The notes under the pieces were generated by a model. That model was not told the origin of the DNA. It made no database searches and saw only the letters and a list, made by a program, of their open reading frames with translations. Shown one piece after another: positions 1 through 11,700 of a stretch of DNA of 64,000 nt (position 1 is its first letter; every line of letters begins with the position of its first letter). The stretch covers positions 1,240,001-1,304,000 of the forward strand of contig JAWQUS010000023.1 in assembly GCA_036365455.1 (NCBI GenBank), in the 5' to 3' direction. The DNA comes from Macrosoma leucophasiata (lineage: Eukaryota; Arthropoda; Insecta; Lepidoptera; Hedylidae). Position numbers and translations under genes: made by a program.

Positions 1-235
1 TAGAAATATAGTAGGTACATGAGATCTTCAGTATAATACAATAACTTCCTTTTGTTTTATTAATTAATGCCTCTCCACCAAGGTTTTACAAAATTGTGAG
101 TTACGAATGATAAAAACATAAATATAGTTGTTATAAGCTTGAATTGGATTGGACTGGTGCCTGAAATAAGTGAGACAAAGTCACACTTGTGATACAGTTC
201 ACCAGCCTCTCACCGCGCTAACAGTACTAAAGGTT

Positions 236-296
236 TGAGGTATAAACCTATGACGTAGGTGCCGTATAAACATACAACAAATACCCAGATAGTCCG
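236..296 (-). repeat. SINE E fragment
   Basis: GAGGTATAAACCTATGACGT and CATACAACAAATACCCAGA match 37560-37622. Confidence 0.5.
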
Positions 297-629
297 GTCA
301 ATTTAGCCCAAAAATAGGGGTTACCTTGCATTATTCCCAGAAATTTAGGGGACACCATTGTTATGAAATTGTGAAAAGTCCTCATCGATCCCATGTCTGC
401 AATTTTTTTTATTCAAGGTCAAAGGTTGCGAAAATGTTTTTTTTTGTTTTTTTTTTATTTTTATTGCGAAATGGTTAGTTTTATGATAAAATATGTTAAA
501 CAAAAATTGGTGGTTATGCAATTATCTACAAAAATTGTCCTTACACATTTTTTAATAACACTAACCATTTTTGAGAAAAAACAATTACTAAATATCGTCC
601 CACCACAGAACTTTGTTTACTGACAGGAC

Positions 630-745
630 GCGGACCTCTGGTTTTTATGTAGATGTCTATAAGCTGCAGTCATCACTTAACATCAATGTGGTCTGCATGC
701 TAGTTTGCCACCTGCCTTTCATAGAAAAAAAAAATACATATAAAA
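630..745 (+). repeat. SINE B 3' fragment
   Basis: Shows CCTCTGGTTTTTATGTAGAT, GCTGCAGTCATCACTTAACA and an A-rich tail, the 3' part of the most abundant repeat in this window. Confidence 0.7.
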
Positions 746-794
746 CAAACAATAATAAAAAAATAAACAAACAAAAATAATAATAATATAATTA

Positions 795-1151
795 TAATGG
801 CAACCCATTATACGTCCCACTGCTGGGCACGAGTCTCTCCCCTTTTTTTTGGGGGGAGGCCTGGAGCTTACTCCACCACGCTGCTCCAATGCGGATTGGT
901 GGAGGTGGGTGGGTTAGTGGCCAACCCACTGTCGGATGTTTTCAAACCGCCCATAAGGCCTCCGACAAGGTTTAACGACTGCTATCCATCGATAGCAACC
1001 GGGACCGACGGCTTAACGTGCCCTCCGAAGCACGGAAACGCGCATTTAATTTTCCACTAGCGGTCACCCATCACACTACCCGACCGCGCCCGTAGTGCTT
1101 AACCGAGGAGATCGCTTACGATCTACACCAGCCGCTGGGCCATGCGCGCTT
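795..1151 (-). repeat. 5S-rRNA-like SINE (SINE A)
   Basis: Minus-strand copy of about 357 bp. Reverse-complemented, the head contains TCGGTTAAGCACTACGGGCG followed by TGATGGGTGACCGC. This resembles the internal promoter region of 5S rRNA (A box GTTAAGC, C box GATGGGTGACCGC). It ends ATAATGGGTTGCCAT. Confidence 0.8.
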
Positions 1152-1419
1152 CTCTCAACAAAAATAATATAATATCTTAAATAACCACAGTGCGAAGCCA
1201 TTATTATCATTGATTAATTGCTATGATATTAAGAACATACCTACGATTTATTTTGTTTTTCTGCTGCTAATGTAACTACTTACTTATACTTTAAGCCGAT
1301 TTAAAACTAATGGAGTCTCATTACTAGTAGCTAAATCAAAGTTATGCAAAAGTCATGTTTTCCGTAGTCGTACTTCATTATAACTGAGGATATTATTTAA
1401 TATCAAGGTTCAAAGACGT
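1152..1419. other. unannotated AT-rich stretch upstream of gene 1 exons
   Basis: No repeat family, splice-flanked frame or NRF-like coding segment recognised here or in 297-629. Confidence 0.5.
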
Positions 1420-1535
1420 TTTTGATAAAATGCGATGCCGCGAGTTCGGGTCTCGTCTGAAGTCAAATTTTTCTTTCCATATCTCTTTAAAAATATATTT
1501 CACAAGCATGTGTTAATGCGAAATAATATAAAGGG
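1420..1535 (+). repeat. tRNA-derived SINE D, 3' part
   Basis: Contains GCGAGTTCGGGTCTCGTCTG, AAGTCAAATTTTTCTTTCC and TTCACAAGCATGTGTTAATG, shared with the next copy. Confidence 0.65.
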
Positions 1536-1679
1536 TAAAAGCGACTTCTTTACGATATTTAATAAACTGCAAAGTTTATTATGTCGATTGCCTAACTAGC
1601 ATTGTGTGGCAATAGATGGCGCTACTGCCACCATAAGGCAATTAAACAAATGTGAAGGAAAGATTTGACGAATCGGGCA

Positions 1680-1830
1680 GGACTTCAGTAGCTCAGTTGG
1701 AAGAACGGCTGGACTAGATTCCCAGTGGCCGCAAGTTCGAGTCTCGCCTGAAGTCAAAATTTTTCATTCCATCTTTCTTTTAAAATATATTTCACAAGCA
1801 TGTGTTAATGTGAAATAATATAAAACAATT
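1680..1830 (+). repeat. tRNA-derived SINE D, complete
   Basis: A tRNA-like head (ACTTCAGTAGCTCAGTTGGA, AAGTTCGAGTCTCGCC, TGAAGT closing the acceptor stem) is followed by a 75-bp body with TTCACAAGCATGTGTTAATG. Confidence 0.75.
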
Positions 1831-1879
1831 AAAAAGTGCGATGTTAAATTTGGTCACCACTTTATGATATTATGTTCGT

Positions 1880-2190
1880 ACGTAACTTCACGCCTGTAAT
1901 CCCCGAAGGGGTAGGCAGAGGTAAATGCATGCATTCAAGCATACATGCAAACACCCACGACTCGCCGGTTACGTTTTTGGCCCATGTAACAGGTGGCGAA
2001 CCTGTTGCCATCTCCGGGCACATTACCAAACTCCGAGGCACTGGGAAACTTTCAGAAAATGGAAAAATCAGAGAACCAGAGATAAAGGATTTTAAACCGT
2101 TATCTCTGATAGCCCCCGACCCGGGAATCGAACCCAGGACCTCCAGCGTAATAGTAGTGGCCTGCTACCACTACGCCACTGAGGCAGTTA
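1880..2190 (-). repeat. tRNA-derived SINE C, full length
   Basis: Reverse-complemented, the head is tRNA-like: TCAGTGGCGTAGTGGTAGCA (A box) and CTGGGTTCGATTCCCGGGTC (B box). The body has ACATGGGCCAAAAACG-type sequence and ends CAGGCGTGAAGTTACG. Confidence 0.8.
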
Positions 2191-2214
2191 CTTTTACTTT
2201 ATTTATAAGGCTGC

Positions 2215-2695
2215 TGTCAAATATGAACTGCGGCTTTTTACTGGTGGTAGAGTTCCAAGTGCAGGAGCTCGAGGGCGTAGGTACCACCGCATTAGGTACC
2301 TCATCTATCTGGCGCTATTTTTTTTTTATGTAATGGAAGTGGTAAACAAACATGCAGTTCACATTAATGTTAAGTGATGACTGCAGCCTACAGACACTCA
2401 CACAAAGACCAGGGTCAAAATGCAGATGCGTTACCACTCCTAAGGATTAAGGTGTTATGCCTCTATGACGGAAATTACAAGGCTATATATTAAAATGGTA
2501 GTAGCACTATCATGTTCCGGTTAAAAGGTAATGTACGGCCCTGTAATTTCCGGCACAGAAGCATAACACCTTACCGGAACACGATAGTGGTGATCACTAC
2601 CATTTAGCGGCAAGTATATTAGGTAATGCGGTGGTGAATACGCCCGCGAGCTCCGTCACTGGAGCTCTACCACCAATGATCCTAACCTATCACCC
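2215..2695. repeat. SINE B pair: + 5' piece, then full-length minus copy
   Basis: 2215-2310 is a + strand 5' piece (CTGGTGGTAGAGTTCC). 2325-2695 is a near full-length minus copy, from the T-rich tail to GGAGCTCTACCACCA. The minus copy ends about 50 bp before gene 1 exon 1. Confidence 0.75.
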
Positions 2696-2743
2696 AGTAT
2701 AGGACCGTAATTTATGGATGGCCATATTCTTTTTCCATTCCAG

Positions 2744-5700
2744 GATTACTCCGCGGAGACGTTGAAGCATTTCAACAGGACACAGGTGCATCGTGGCGTC
2801 TGCGTGAGGAGGTGTGGTGGTCCTGACCCACAGGGCGGATGGATGGGAGCCGCCCAGAAATGCCTCAACAATTCCTTCGATGAGTACGGTTTGAAGGTTT
2901 GTGTGATCTGATGTAGATAAAAACGTGGTAGGTAATTATTAGAGGTTGAGTCCATAGAGCAACACCGGAGGGGAGTAGCCACATGCAGGCTTTCCCCTCT
3001 GTCAAAGTACAAGCCTAAATGAGCCTATACTTGTCGCCTAGATGTTTAAATGTGTGCTTGAATTTTTTTCTGTATTTTGTTAAAGTCAAGGTGTGAGTTT
3101 CGTAGAAATAGACGATTTTAGTAGTGTGCGTGTGTGTCGCACGCATTTTCCCCCGCAAAAAATGACAGACTGTTTTGCATAGGTAATAAACGCTATGGCT
3201 ACTCCCCTCTAGTCCGCCGGTTGAATCCATCAACAGCATATTGTTGTGTTTGGAATGAAATATTCTGACAAGAAACCATTATGTAATGAATTATGTAATG
3301 AAGGTGGCAAACAAGCATGCAGTCCACATTGATGTTAAGTGATAACTGCAGCCTATAGACACTTACACAAAGACCAGAGCTCTAAATGCAGATGCATTGC
3401 CACCCCTGAGACCTAAGTTGTGATGTCTCTGTGATAGTGATAAATATTACAATTTGGCGGCGTGCCACCATCCCCCCATTTCGACCACGCACCCGACTCT
3501 TCGAGGGCAGACAGGCCCGGGGAAGGAGAGTTGCACCTCGATCCCCTAACCACAGATCACCTCCAATAGATACCGCATTAGTGAATATTTGTTCGGATCC
3601 GTGTTCACCGCTCTTTGAGGTTCGCGGGGGTTGCTTGAGACGTAACTAATGCGCTGTGATTGGCTGTCAGGCAGCGTTGCGATTTCGAGTATAGCGTTTT
3701 AAGCTAGCAAAATGCACTAATGTGTTGTGAGCGTCGGTTGCCCTGAATGCGGTATCTATTGGAGGATATCTGTGCCCCGAATCACCCCTTTCGTCTGTTA
3801 CGCTTCATTTGCGGAGGGACAGATGATGATAAATATTAGTTAGTTAGACGGGACGTCGAAGTGTCCATTCTATACGTAGTATTGTTACATATTCTCTGGT
3901 TCTATCATCAGTAAATCTTCTTCAGGCGAAGGTGATATCAGCGAAGTACTGTAGCTCAGCAGAGCCGCAGCCGGTTTCCACGTCAGCGGTGGCGCTGGGA
4001 GTGCTGCTCATTGTGATCGTGACCGTTACATTCCTGATCACTGCTCTTCATGTTACTGGCGATCGATGCGGAGTTCCTTTTGGTATGATCCATTATTAAC
4101 AAACTATATATGGTTACATGCTTACACTTCAGACTCATACTAGTAGGAAAATGTGCCGTGGATGCTGTTGTAATATCCTCTAGAGTCTAGAGGATATTAC
4201 AACAGCATAAAGCTAAATACAATAAAAATAAATCAGTCTAGAGCAGTGATTCCCAAAGTGGTCTATATCGACCCCTGGGGGTTTATGACAAAGTGAAAGG
4301 GGTCTGCGTAAACGAAAAAAAAATTTGGGAGTCCATGAAATGAAAATGGGGGTTCACGATAATGGATCTCAACACATACACTGATAGTACCAATTTACTT
4401 ACATCATACCAGTGATTCCCAAAGTGGTCCATGGGAGACTCGATGGGGGTCAACTTAGGCGTGAATAAAAATATGGGAATGTGATGCAAGGACGGGGGTC
4501 CATAGAAAGCAGAAAAAATTGTAAGGGGTCTACAAGAAAAAATAGTTTGGGAACCTCTGGTCTAGAGTCTAGACTGATTTATTTTTATTGTATTTAGGTT
4601 GACAGACAAGCAGACGGGCCATCTGATGGAAGTGGTCACCGTCGCCTATGAACATTTGCAACACCAGAGGAATTGCCAACGCGCTGCCAGGTCTAAGGAA
4701 CTCTTTTGAAGAACCCCATATTGTAGCACCGAGAGAACACCTCAGAGGGAAGTTTATTCCACAATTTACACGTTGTCGGCAAAAACGAACGTGAGAACCG
4801 CACCTTTGAGAACTGCCAGGTGTCCAGACGGTGAGGGTGGAACCTCTCTCTTCAGTGGGTAGTTCGGTGTAGGAAAAGAGACTTTGGCACCATGTCGAAC
4901 AGTTCAGCAGAGCACTCGCCATTGTATAGACCAGTGATACCCATAGTGGTCCATATAGACCCCCTGGGGTCCATGGGACTGGATGGAGGTCAACGTAGGC
5001 GTGAATAAAATTTGGAAATATGGGAATGTGAAATAAATGTAGCAACGAAAGGGTCCACGGGAACCAGAAAAAAATTAAAAGGGGTCTACAAAAAAAAATA
5101 GTTTGGGAACCATTGGTATAGACGGTATAAAACGCATAGATTCTCAATATCCCTGCGCAGGCTCAGATGTTCGAGCCTGTCAGTAAGTTCTGGGTCGTTA
5201 TTCTGGCCAAATTTCTTAACGGATTTTCTCCGTTGAGAAGTTCGGCCAAGTTAAATACAACTCTGCAGGAGATATTAAGTATAGTGTACAAGTGTATGCG
5301 CAAACTCAGGTGCACTTTCTATGCCCTCGCTCCTATAGCCCGATGGACCGGCAATCCGACAAGCTTTTATGATATGAATAAAATTCATAATCCTAGAGTT
5401 AATTTAATTCTTGGGTTTGTTGAAGAATTGGTACTTGGTAAGAGCACTTAAGGGACTGTTAATAAAACAAGTATTCAAACTGGTCATCCACTTTTTACCA
5501 CTATGTTTCTGTGTGACAAATAATCTCCAGGACGCCGCCAGCCAACAATACAGAAGGGGGGGGGAGGAGGGGGGCAATTTGGCTATTTTTTATGTAAAGA
5601 AAGTGGCAAATAAGCAAGCAGCTCACATTGATGTCAAGTGATGACTGCAGCCTATAGACGTGTACACAAAAACCAGAGCTTTAAATGTAGATGCGTTGCC

Positions 5701-8700
5701 ACCCTGAGACCTAAGCTGTTATGTCTTTGTGATAGTTATTACGGGGCCATACATTACAGGGCTATATGGGAGGGCAGAACTGCATATTTTTTTATTTATC
5801 TCTAGGGAGGGGAAGCTGCTCTCCCTTGCCACCTCCCGGCGACGCCTATGCCTATAGGGAATGAAGATATAAGTAAATTATAGCTATGTTTTGTTCTCAG
5901 AGAATAAGTTTCTGCTGGCTTTCTCGCTGAAACGAAATTGGAGTACACTGATCCAAGAGAGATCGAAACCAGGAACTGAACATCGAATGAAAGATCTCGG
6001 CTGCATTGACGGCATCAGGCAAGTACTATACTGGGTAAATTATAATCAGCGCATCACCTCTCACGGGCAGCCTCTCTAGATCAATCCCAAGAAAATTTGT
6101 TCTAAGTCTTAAATAAATAACCCAAAAAAAAAATTACAACGTTTCTTCACGCCTGTAATCTCTGAAGGGGTAGGCAAAGTCGTAGAACAAATTTTGGGAT
6201 TGATGCAGAGAGGCTGCTTGCTAGAGATGATGCGCTAATTGCAAATAACCCTGTATACATTTTTGGTCTTAACCTATCCATGAAAAGGGTACGTATGACA
6301 ATAACGTATTATATTTAAAAATGCCGAACGTATATACATCGATGTGGAAATTTTTTGGGGAGGCCTTTGTCCAGCAGTGGACGTCTTTGGGCTGAAATGA
6401 TAATGATGATGATGATGATCAAAGTGATCTGTATAGTTTGTAATTTTTATAACAAAAAAGGAGTTTAAGGGCCTTTTTTCTGTCAAGCGGGTTTGAGTCC
6501 GTACGCGGGTGTGCCCGCATGCGGGTAAACACGTCTGCGAGCCACACACAGAAGAAAAAATCTGCACCGTTGCAATTTGGTGTGTGCCGCTAACAGATTC
6601 AGGCGTGTACAGATTGGTCATAAAAATCCATACTCCGCACACGTGTGCCGGAGTATGTGATATGAGTGTATGACACGATGGGATCCGTGGGATCATGTGG
6701 ACATCCACATCCGTAAACATTTTCTTACTGTACAGGATGTTCTAAATTTTCAATTATGTTTTAGAGTTGTAGCTGCCCACTGTGCTATGTGTATGCATGC
6801 AATCATGGTCATCGTGTATACATATAATGACAATCCACACGATATTGAAAAGGTAATATTATTATTGATATATATTCTATCTACCTATATAAATAAAAAT
6901 GAATCGCTAAATGCAAAGTCTGAGAAAGGTTCTTAATGGAGAGATAAAACTTAAAAAATACGAGGAAAGTGGTAAAAACTATAATTTTCTTTAATCATAC
7001 AAACTAATCTATCCCCAACTGTCAAACATTTGACGACAATCAAAACGACAACTCTTTCACCACATTAGATATTACTATCGACTATAGAACCTGGATATGT
7101 CATTAAACTGGCCAAAACCGCGATAAATCTATCCGCGCGAATAGACGCATAAACTGCGGAGAACCGGTGAGCACCGCTTCACTCCCATTGTCCTCCGCGG
7201 CGGGGCGGGGCGCGTCGGCGGACGATCCTGTGTGTGAATCGCCAGTTTCCAATTGACTATCGATTTTTTCTTTCACATTTTTTTTATTATGGCATTGCTA
7301 TTAAGCATATTGCCAGTGTCAAGTAGAACGATATTTCGTATTCGTATTTATTTATGCAGCGAAAAAGTTAGTATACTATATATAGTTTATTATAGTCAGT
7401 CAATTATTTATTAAGTATGTCAGTCAAGTGAGTAGGTACAGTCAGTTAATCGAGTATTAAAGCGATCGCTACTTTACCAGAACATTTACAATGAACTTTT
7501 GGAGGCAAGTGAAAGGTTGTGTTTTCGCACTGTTCTATTTCACTATACACGGGCACTGTAATGAACCTATATCAAACAAAATGCCACCAACTTTATTCAA
7601 TATCACTTAAAAATACACCAAGAAAATGAAATAAAATAAGAGCACCACACCACACCACACGCTTCTTCCAAGGTTCCCGCCATAGATTATACACTAATAC
7701 TGACAGTTCCCGCCAAAAAAACTGTCATTCCTTTCACATTTTATTGCGCCACATTGGAGTGATGGAAGCGACATCTATTGAAAACAATGCTAGTTATACA
7801 ACAAACCTTTTATCTAATTATGTATAGTAAAGATGTCGCTTTATTCTTAATAATTAAAATATCGTTAGTGATCGCGGGTTCAGGTCCTGTCTGTGTTAAG
7901 TTATTTTTTTCTTTCAATTAAAAAGAAAACCTATTGATTCTAACAGATGTACGACCAGTTCGTGGGCAAAGTAATGATGAACTCCTCGCTCTGGCTGCAA
8001 GCTTTCTACTCGCTCTCCGGTTTCCTCACCGCATACACGGTGCTGGTATTGTCAGAAAAGACACCTCTGACCTTCAACAAGTGTGTCCTGGCTATTGTCT
8101 ATCGATGGATCAGGTGAGTAGGTCTTTCCATTGTTTTTAGGGTTTCCATATATGAAATAGGAAAAAATGGAACCGTTATAGAATGACTCGTGTTCGTCTA
8201 CACATTTTTGTATGTCTATAGGTTGAAGTCATCACTTAACATCCATATTAACTGCACGTTTGATTGCCACCTTCGTTACATTAAAAAGCAACATAATGTA
8301 TGAGGAGTCTGTGATATTAAAGATAACGTAGAAACAAAAATATGCGGAATACTAACCGTGTTTCCGACTTCATTACTCCAGCCGAATGACGTCCACTACT
8401 AGACAAAGCCTTCCCCAAAGACGCCCACAACAGTGAGTTATTAGAATATATGCCATAATCGCCACGCTTGGCAGGCGGACTGGCGATCGCATTGACGGTA
8501 GTTTTATCGTGGGACGCTGCTGCACATCCCACGTTGTTATATTTACTACCGTCCTATTGGAATGGTTTGACCGCCATTGTTCGGTTGACTGACTGCACTT
8601 GCGAAAGAGTTCTCTTCCAGTAAAAGAAAATTCTTCCGCTAATGGACGCAGGAGGGTTGTCACGTCTCGACGCCACATCACATCGCGGACACTCCGCCAA

Positions 8701-11700
8701 AATTCCATACAAACGCTTAATTTAGTCTCTATTATACAGACATCAATCAGTGACGTGTATTTACACGTGCACCTGTGTGCGTAGCACGTAGAGAATACCA
8801 AACGTCGCCCATAAGAGGGGAGTAGGTTGGGTGAGGCGGGGAGATCGGGCGGGACATCGAACTGTCTATTCTATACGTAGTATTATTACATATTCTCTGG
8901 CCACGTTTCCGACTTGCATTTGGCCAATTCTTTGTTTTAGGTTCACCCCAATAGCTGGCCTGGGTCTCTGGTTCACGATATCCTGGTACCCACTGCTAGG
9001 CTCTGGGCCGCAGTGGGCGTGGGTGGCGCTGCGCGAGGCCGATGACTGTGCCCACCGCTGGTGGTACTACATGTTCTACGGTCAAAATCATCTGTCGTTT
9101 AAGAGATTCTGCATGCAGCATACTTGGTGAGGTTTCATTTTTTGTGTCCAGTATTTACATTTAGAATAGAATCATTTATTGCAGGCAACTAGGGCCCATT
9201 TTTGGAGGCACCACTACCTGTGGGCGCTGCTAATCGCATATGTCTTATGTGTCCCTCCACAATGCCCTAAGCCAAGGTTCGAACCCACAGCGGTCTCTCT
9301 TAGGAAGTTGCGCTAACTTTTATGGCTGAGATGTTATTTATAGGCTAAGAGCCTTAATGTATGGCCCCGTAATTACTATCACAGAGACGTTACTACTTAG
9401 GTCTCAGAGGTGGCAACGCATCTTCATTTTGACCTCTGGTTTTTGCGTAGATGTCTATAGGCTGCAGTCATCACTTAACATCATTGTGAGCTGCTTGCTA
9501 CTTTCCAACAATAAAAAAGAGCGCTCGCCGATTGCTTAGTGAAGTAGACTAGTGCCGTCTCGAAACGTGCCGCCTACATGAGTCAAAAAAAACTTGTGGT
9601 ATCGTTATCTTCTTAATTTACCATACATTAGAAAGATATAGTTTTATCTCGCTTCGAATAGCTATTCAGAGTGCTGTCTCCATATTTATTTATAACTTCA
9701 TGACTTTCAGGCACACAGCAGTGGACATGCAGCTCCATGTATTCGGGATGTTCCTCCTCCTAATCCTGATGAGGTTCAGACGCTCGGTGGTGCCGGTGCT
9801 GACTGGACTGGTCGCCTGCCAAGTGGTGGCTGCTGGTCTCGTGGTTTACTTCGCTGATATCACACCAACAATAAATGCTATGACTCCTGAGTAAGTTTGA
9901 CTAGCAGGTATATACATTAAACTTAGAGTAACTTTCACCTGTATTCCTCGAAGGGGTATCTCATCCTCATCCTTTCAGCCGAAAGATCAGTCTCCTCCAG
10001 ATATACTCTCTATGCTACAATCACGAAGCTTGGCATGCGAGTTGATGATCGAAGTGGTAGTTTTATCGTGGAATGCTGCTGCCAACCTCGCTTTCTTGCA
10101 TTTTCCTCGCTCTCTTGGAATGGTTTGACTGCCATTGTTCCGTTGACTGACTGCTCCAGCGCAATATAATTCTCCTCCACTGGTGGGTGGACGACTTAAA
10201 TATGGCGTGATAAATGTAAGCGCGCATGGCCCCGCGGCTGGTGTAGATCGTAAGCGATCTACTCGGTTAAGCATTACGGGCGGGTGTGTGATGGGTGACC
10301 GCTAGTGGCAAATTAAAAGGCGCGTTTCCGTGCTTCGGAGGGCACGTTAAGCCGTCGGTCCGTTAAGCTATCGATAGATAGTAGTCGTTAAACCTTGTCG
10401 GAGGCCTTATGGGCGGTTTGAAAACATTCGACAGCGGGTTGGCCACTAACCCGTATCTCCATCAATCTGCATTGGAGCAGCGTGGTGGAGTAAGCTCCAG
10501 GCCTCCCCCCAAAAAGGGGAGAGACTCGTGCCCCGCAGTGGGACGTATAATGGGTAACCATTATTATATTATTATAGCATTCAAGTATGTATTTCAACAT
10601 GATTCCCTCGTTACGTTTTTTTCTACGGTATAGGTAGCGAGCCTATTGATATCTCCTGGTATATTGACACAAATTAAAGGTGGCACTGGCATGCTTCCAA
10701 AAAATGGAATAATCCCAATAGCATTTACCCCAGTTTCGGGAATCAAACACAGCGTTATCGTACTCACAGCCAGCTGAGGAATATATGCAGTTATTTGTCT
10801 TCGGGATGACCCTAACCTTAATTCTGATGAGGTTCTTAGGAGGTAACTTATGTTTGATGTTTACTTTTAGGATTCTACGAACATTATTCCGAGATACGAG
10901 GATAATCCACCGTATTTACTTCCCAGCATGGATGCACATACCTGGATACATCGGGGGTATGGGCACCGCCTTCTTATACAACTATCTGCAAAATAAAGGC
11001 ATCAAACTTAATGAGAATAAGGTAATCTTTGTTATTATAAAACATTTTTTAGACCTTAAAAAAGTTCTCAATATTTCATTGAAATACGCTGTTATAAACA
11101 TGCAGTTATAGCTTAACTCGCGAATCTTATCCACGAAACAAGCTTATGTATCTACCTACCTACCTGTTTGATATTAAAGCAAGAACCTTTGATGACCAAC
11201 TTTAAATCGTTATACACCCTAAAATGTTATTTGAATTGGAAAATAGTATGACACATCTACCAAGGTCGCGGGCAATCGCTGGATGAGGGCGGCCCAGGAC
11301 CGTTCGTTGTGGGATTCTTTGGGGGAGGCCTTTGTTCAGCAGTGGACGTCTTTTGGCTGAAATTATGGTGATGATGATACACCTAATAATGATTTTGAAA
11401 TGCCTATTCAATGATACCCTATTCGACACGGTTGACTTTTTTTTTTCTAACCACATGGCACCTTGAGTTTGAGTTTTGGTATCTAATCTAATGGAATGTG
11501 ATTTTGTGAAATGAATGTTGGGACCATTAATCAGGGAATTTACCAAATACTGCCAGTCCTGAGAGACCTTTTTGTAGTGATTTTTGGGGCACTCTTTATG
11601 AATCGATGGCGTTATGCTTTGTAGGTTAATTCATTAGTGGTTTTGACTATTTGGATGTTGTGACCAGGTCTTCAACATCATGTACAACGTGTCGCTGATA

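Noticed and set aside
797..1060. 87-codon frame starting [17 protein letters not shown], repeated at several sites
   Set aside because: It recurs wherever SINE A is present on the minus strand and varies in frame between copies, so it is repeat sequence.
1872..2333. 153-codon frame upstream of gene 1
   Set aside because: It runs through SINE C and then SINE B; the same sequence in other copies is not conserved as protein.
6274..6720. 148-codon minus-strand frame in gene 1 intron 3
   Set aside because: It crosses an RTE 3' end and a GAT microsatellite (His run) and has no domain signature.
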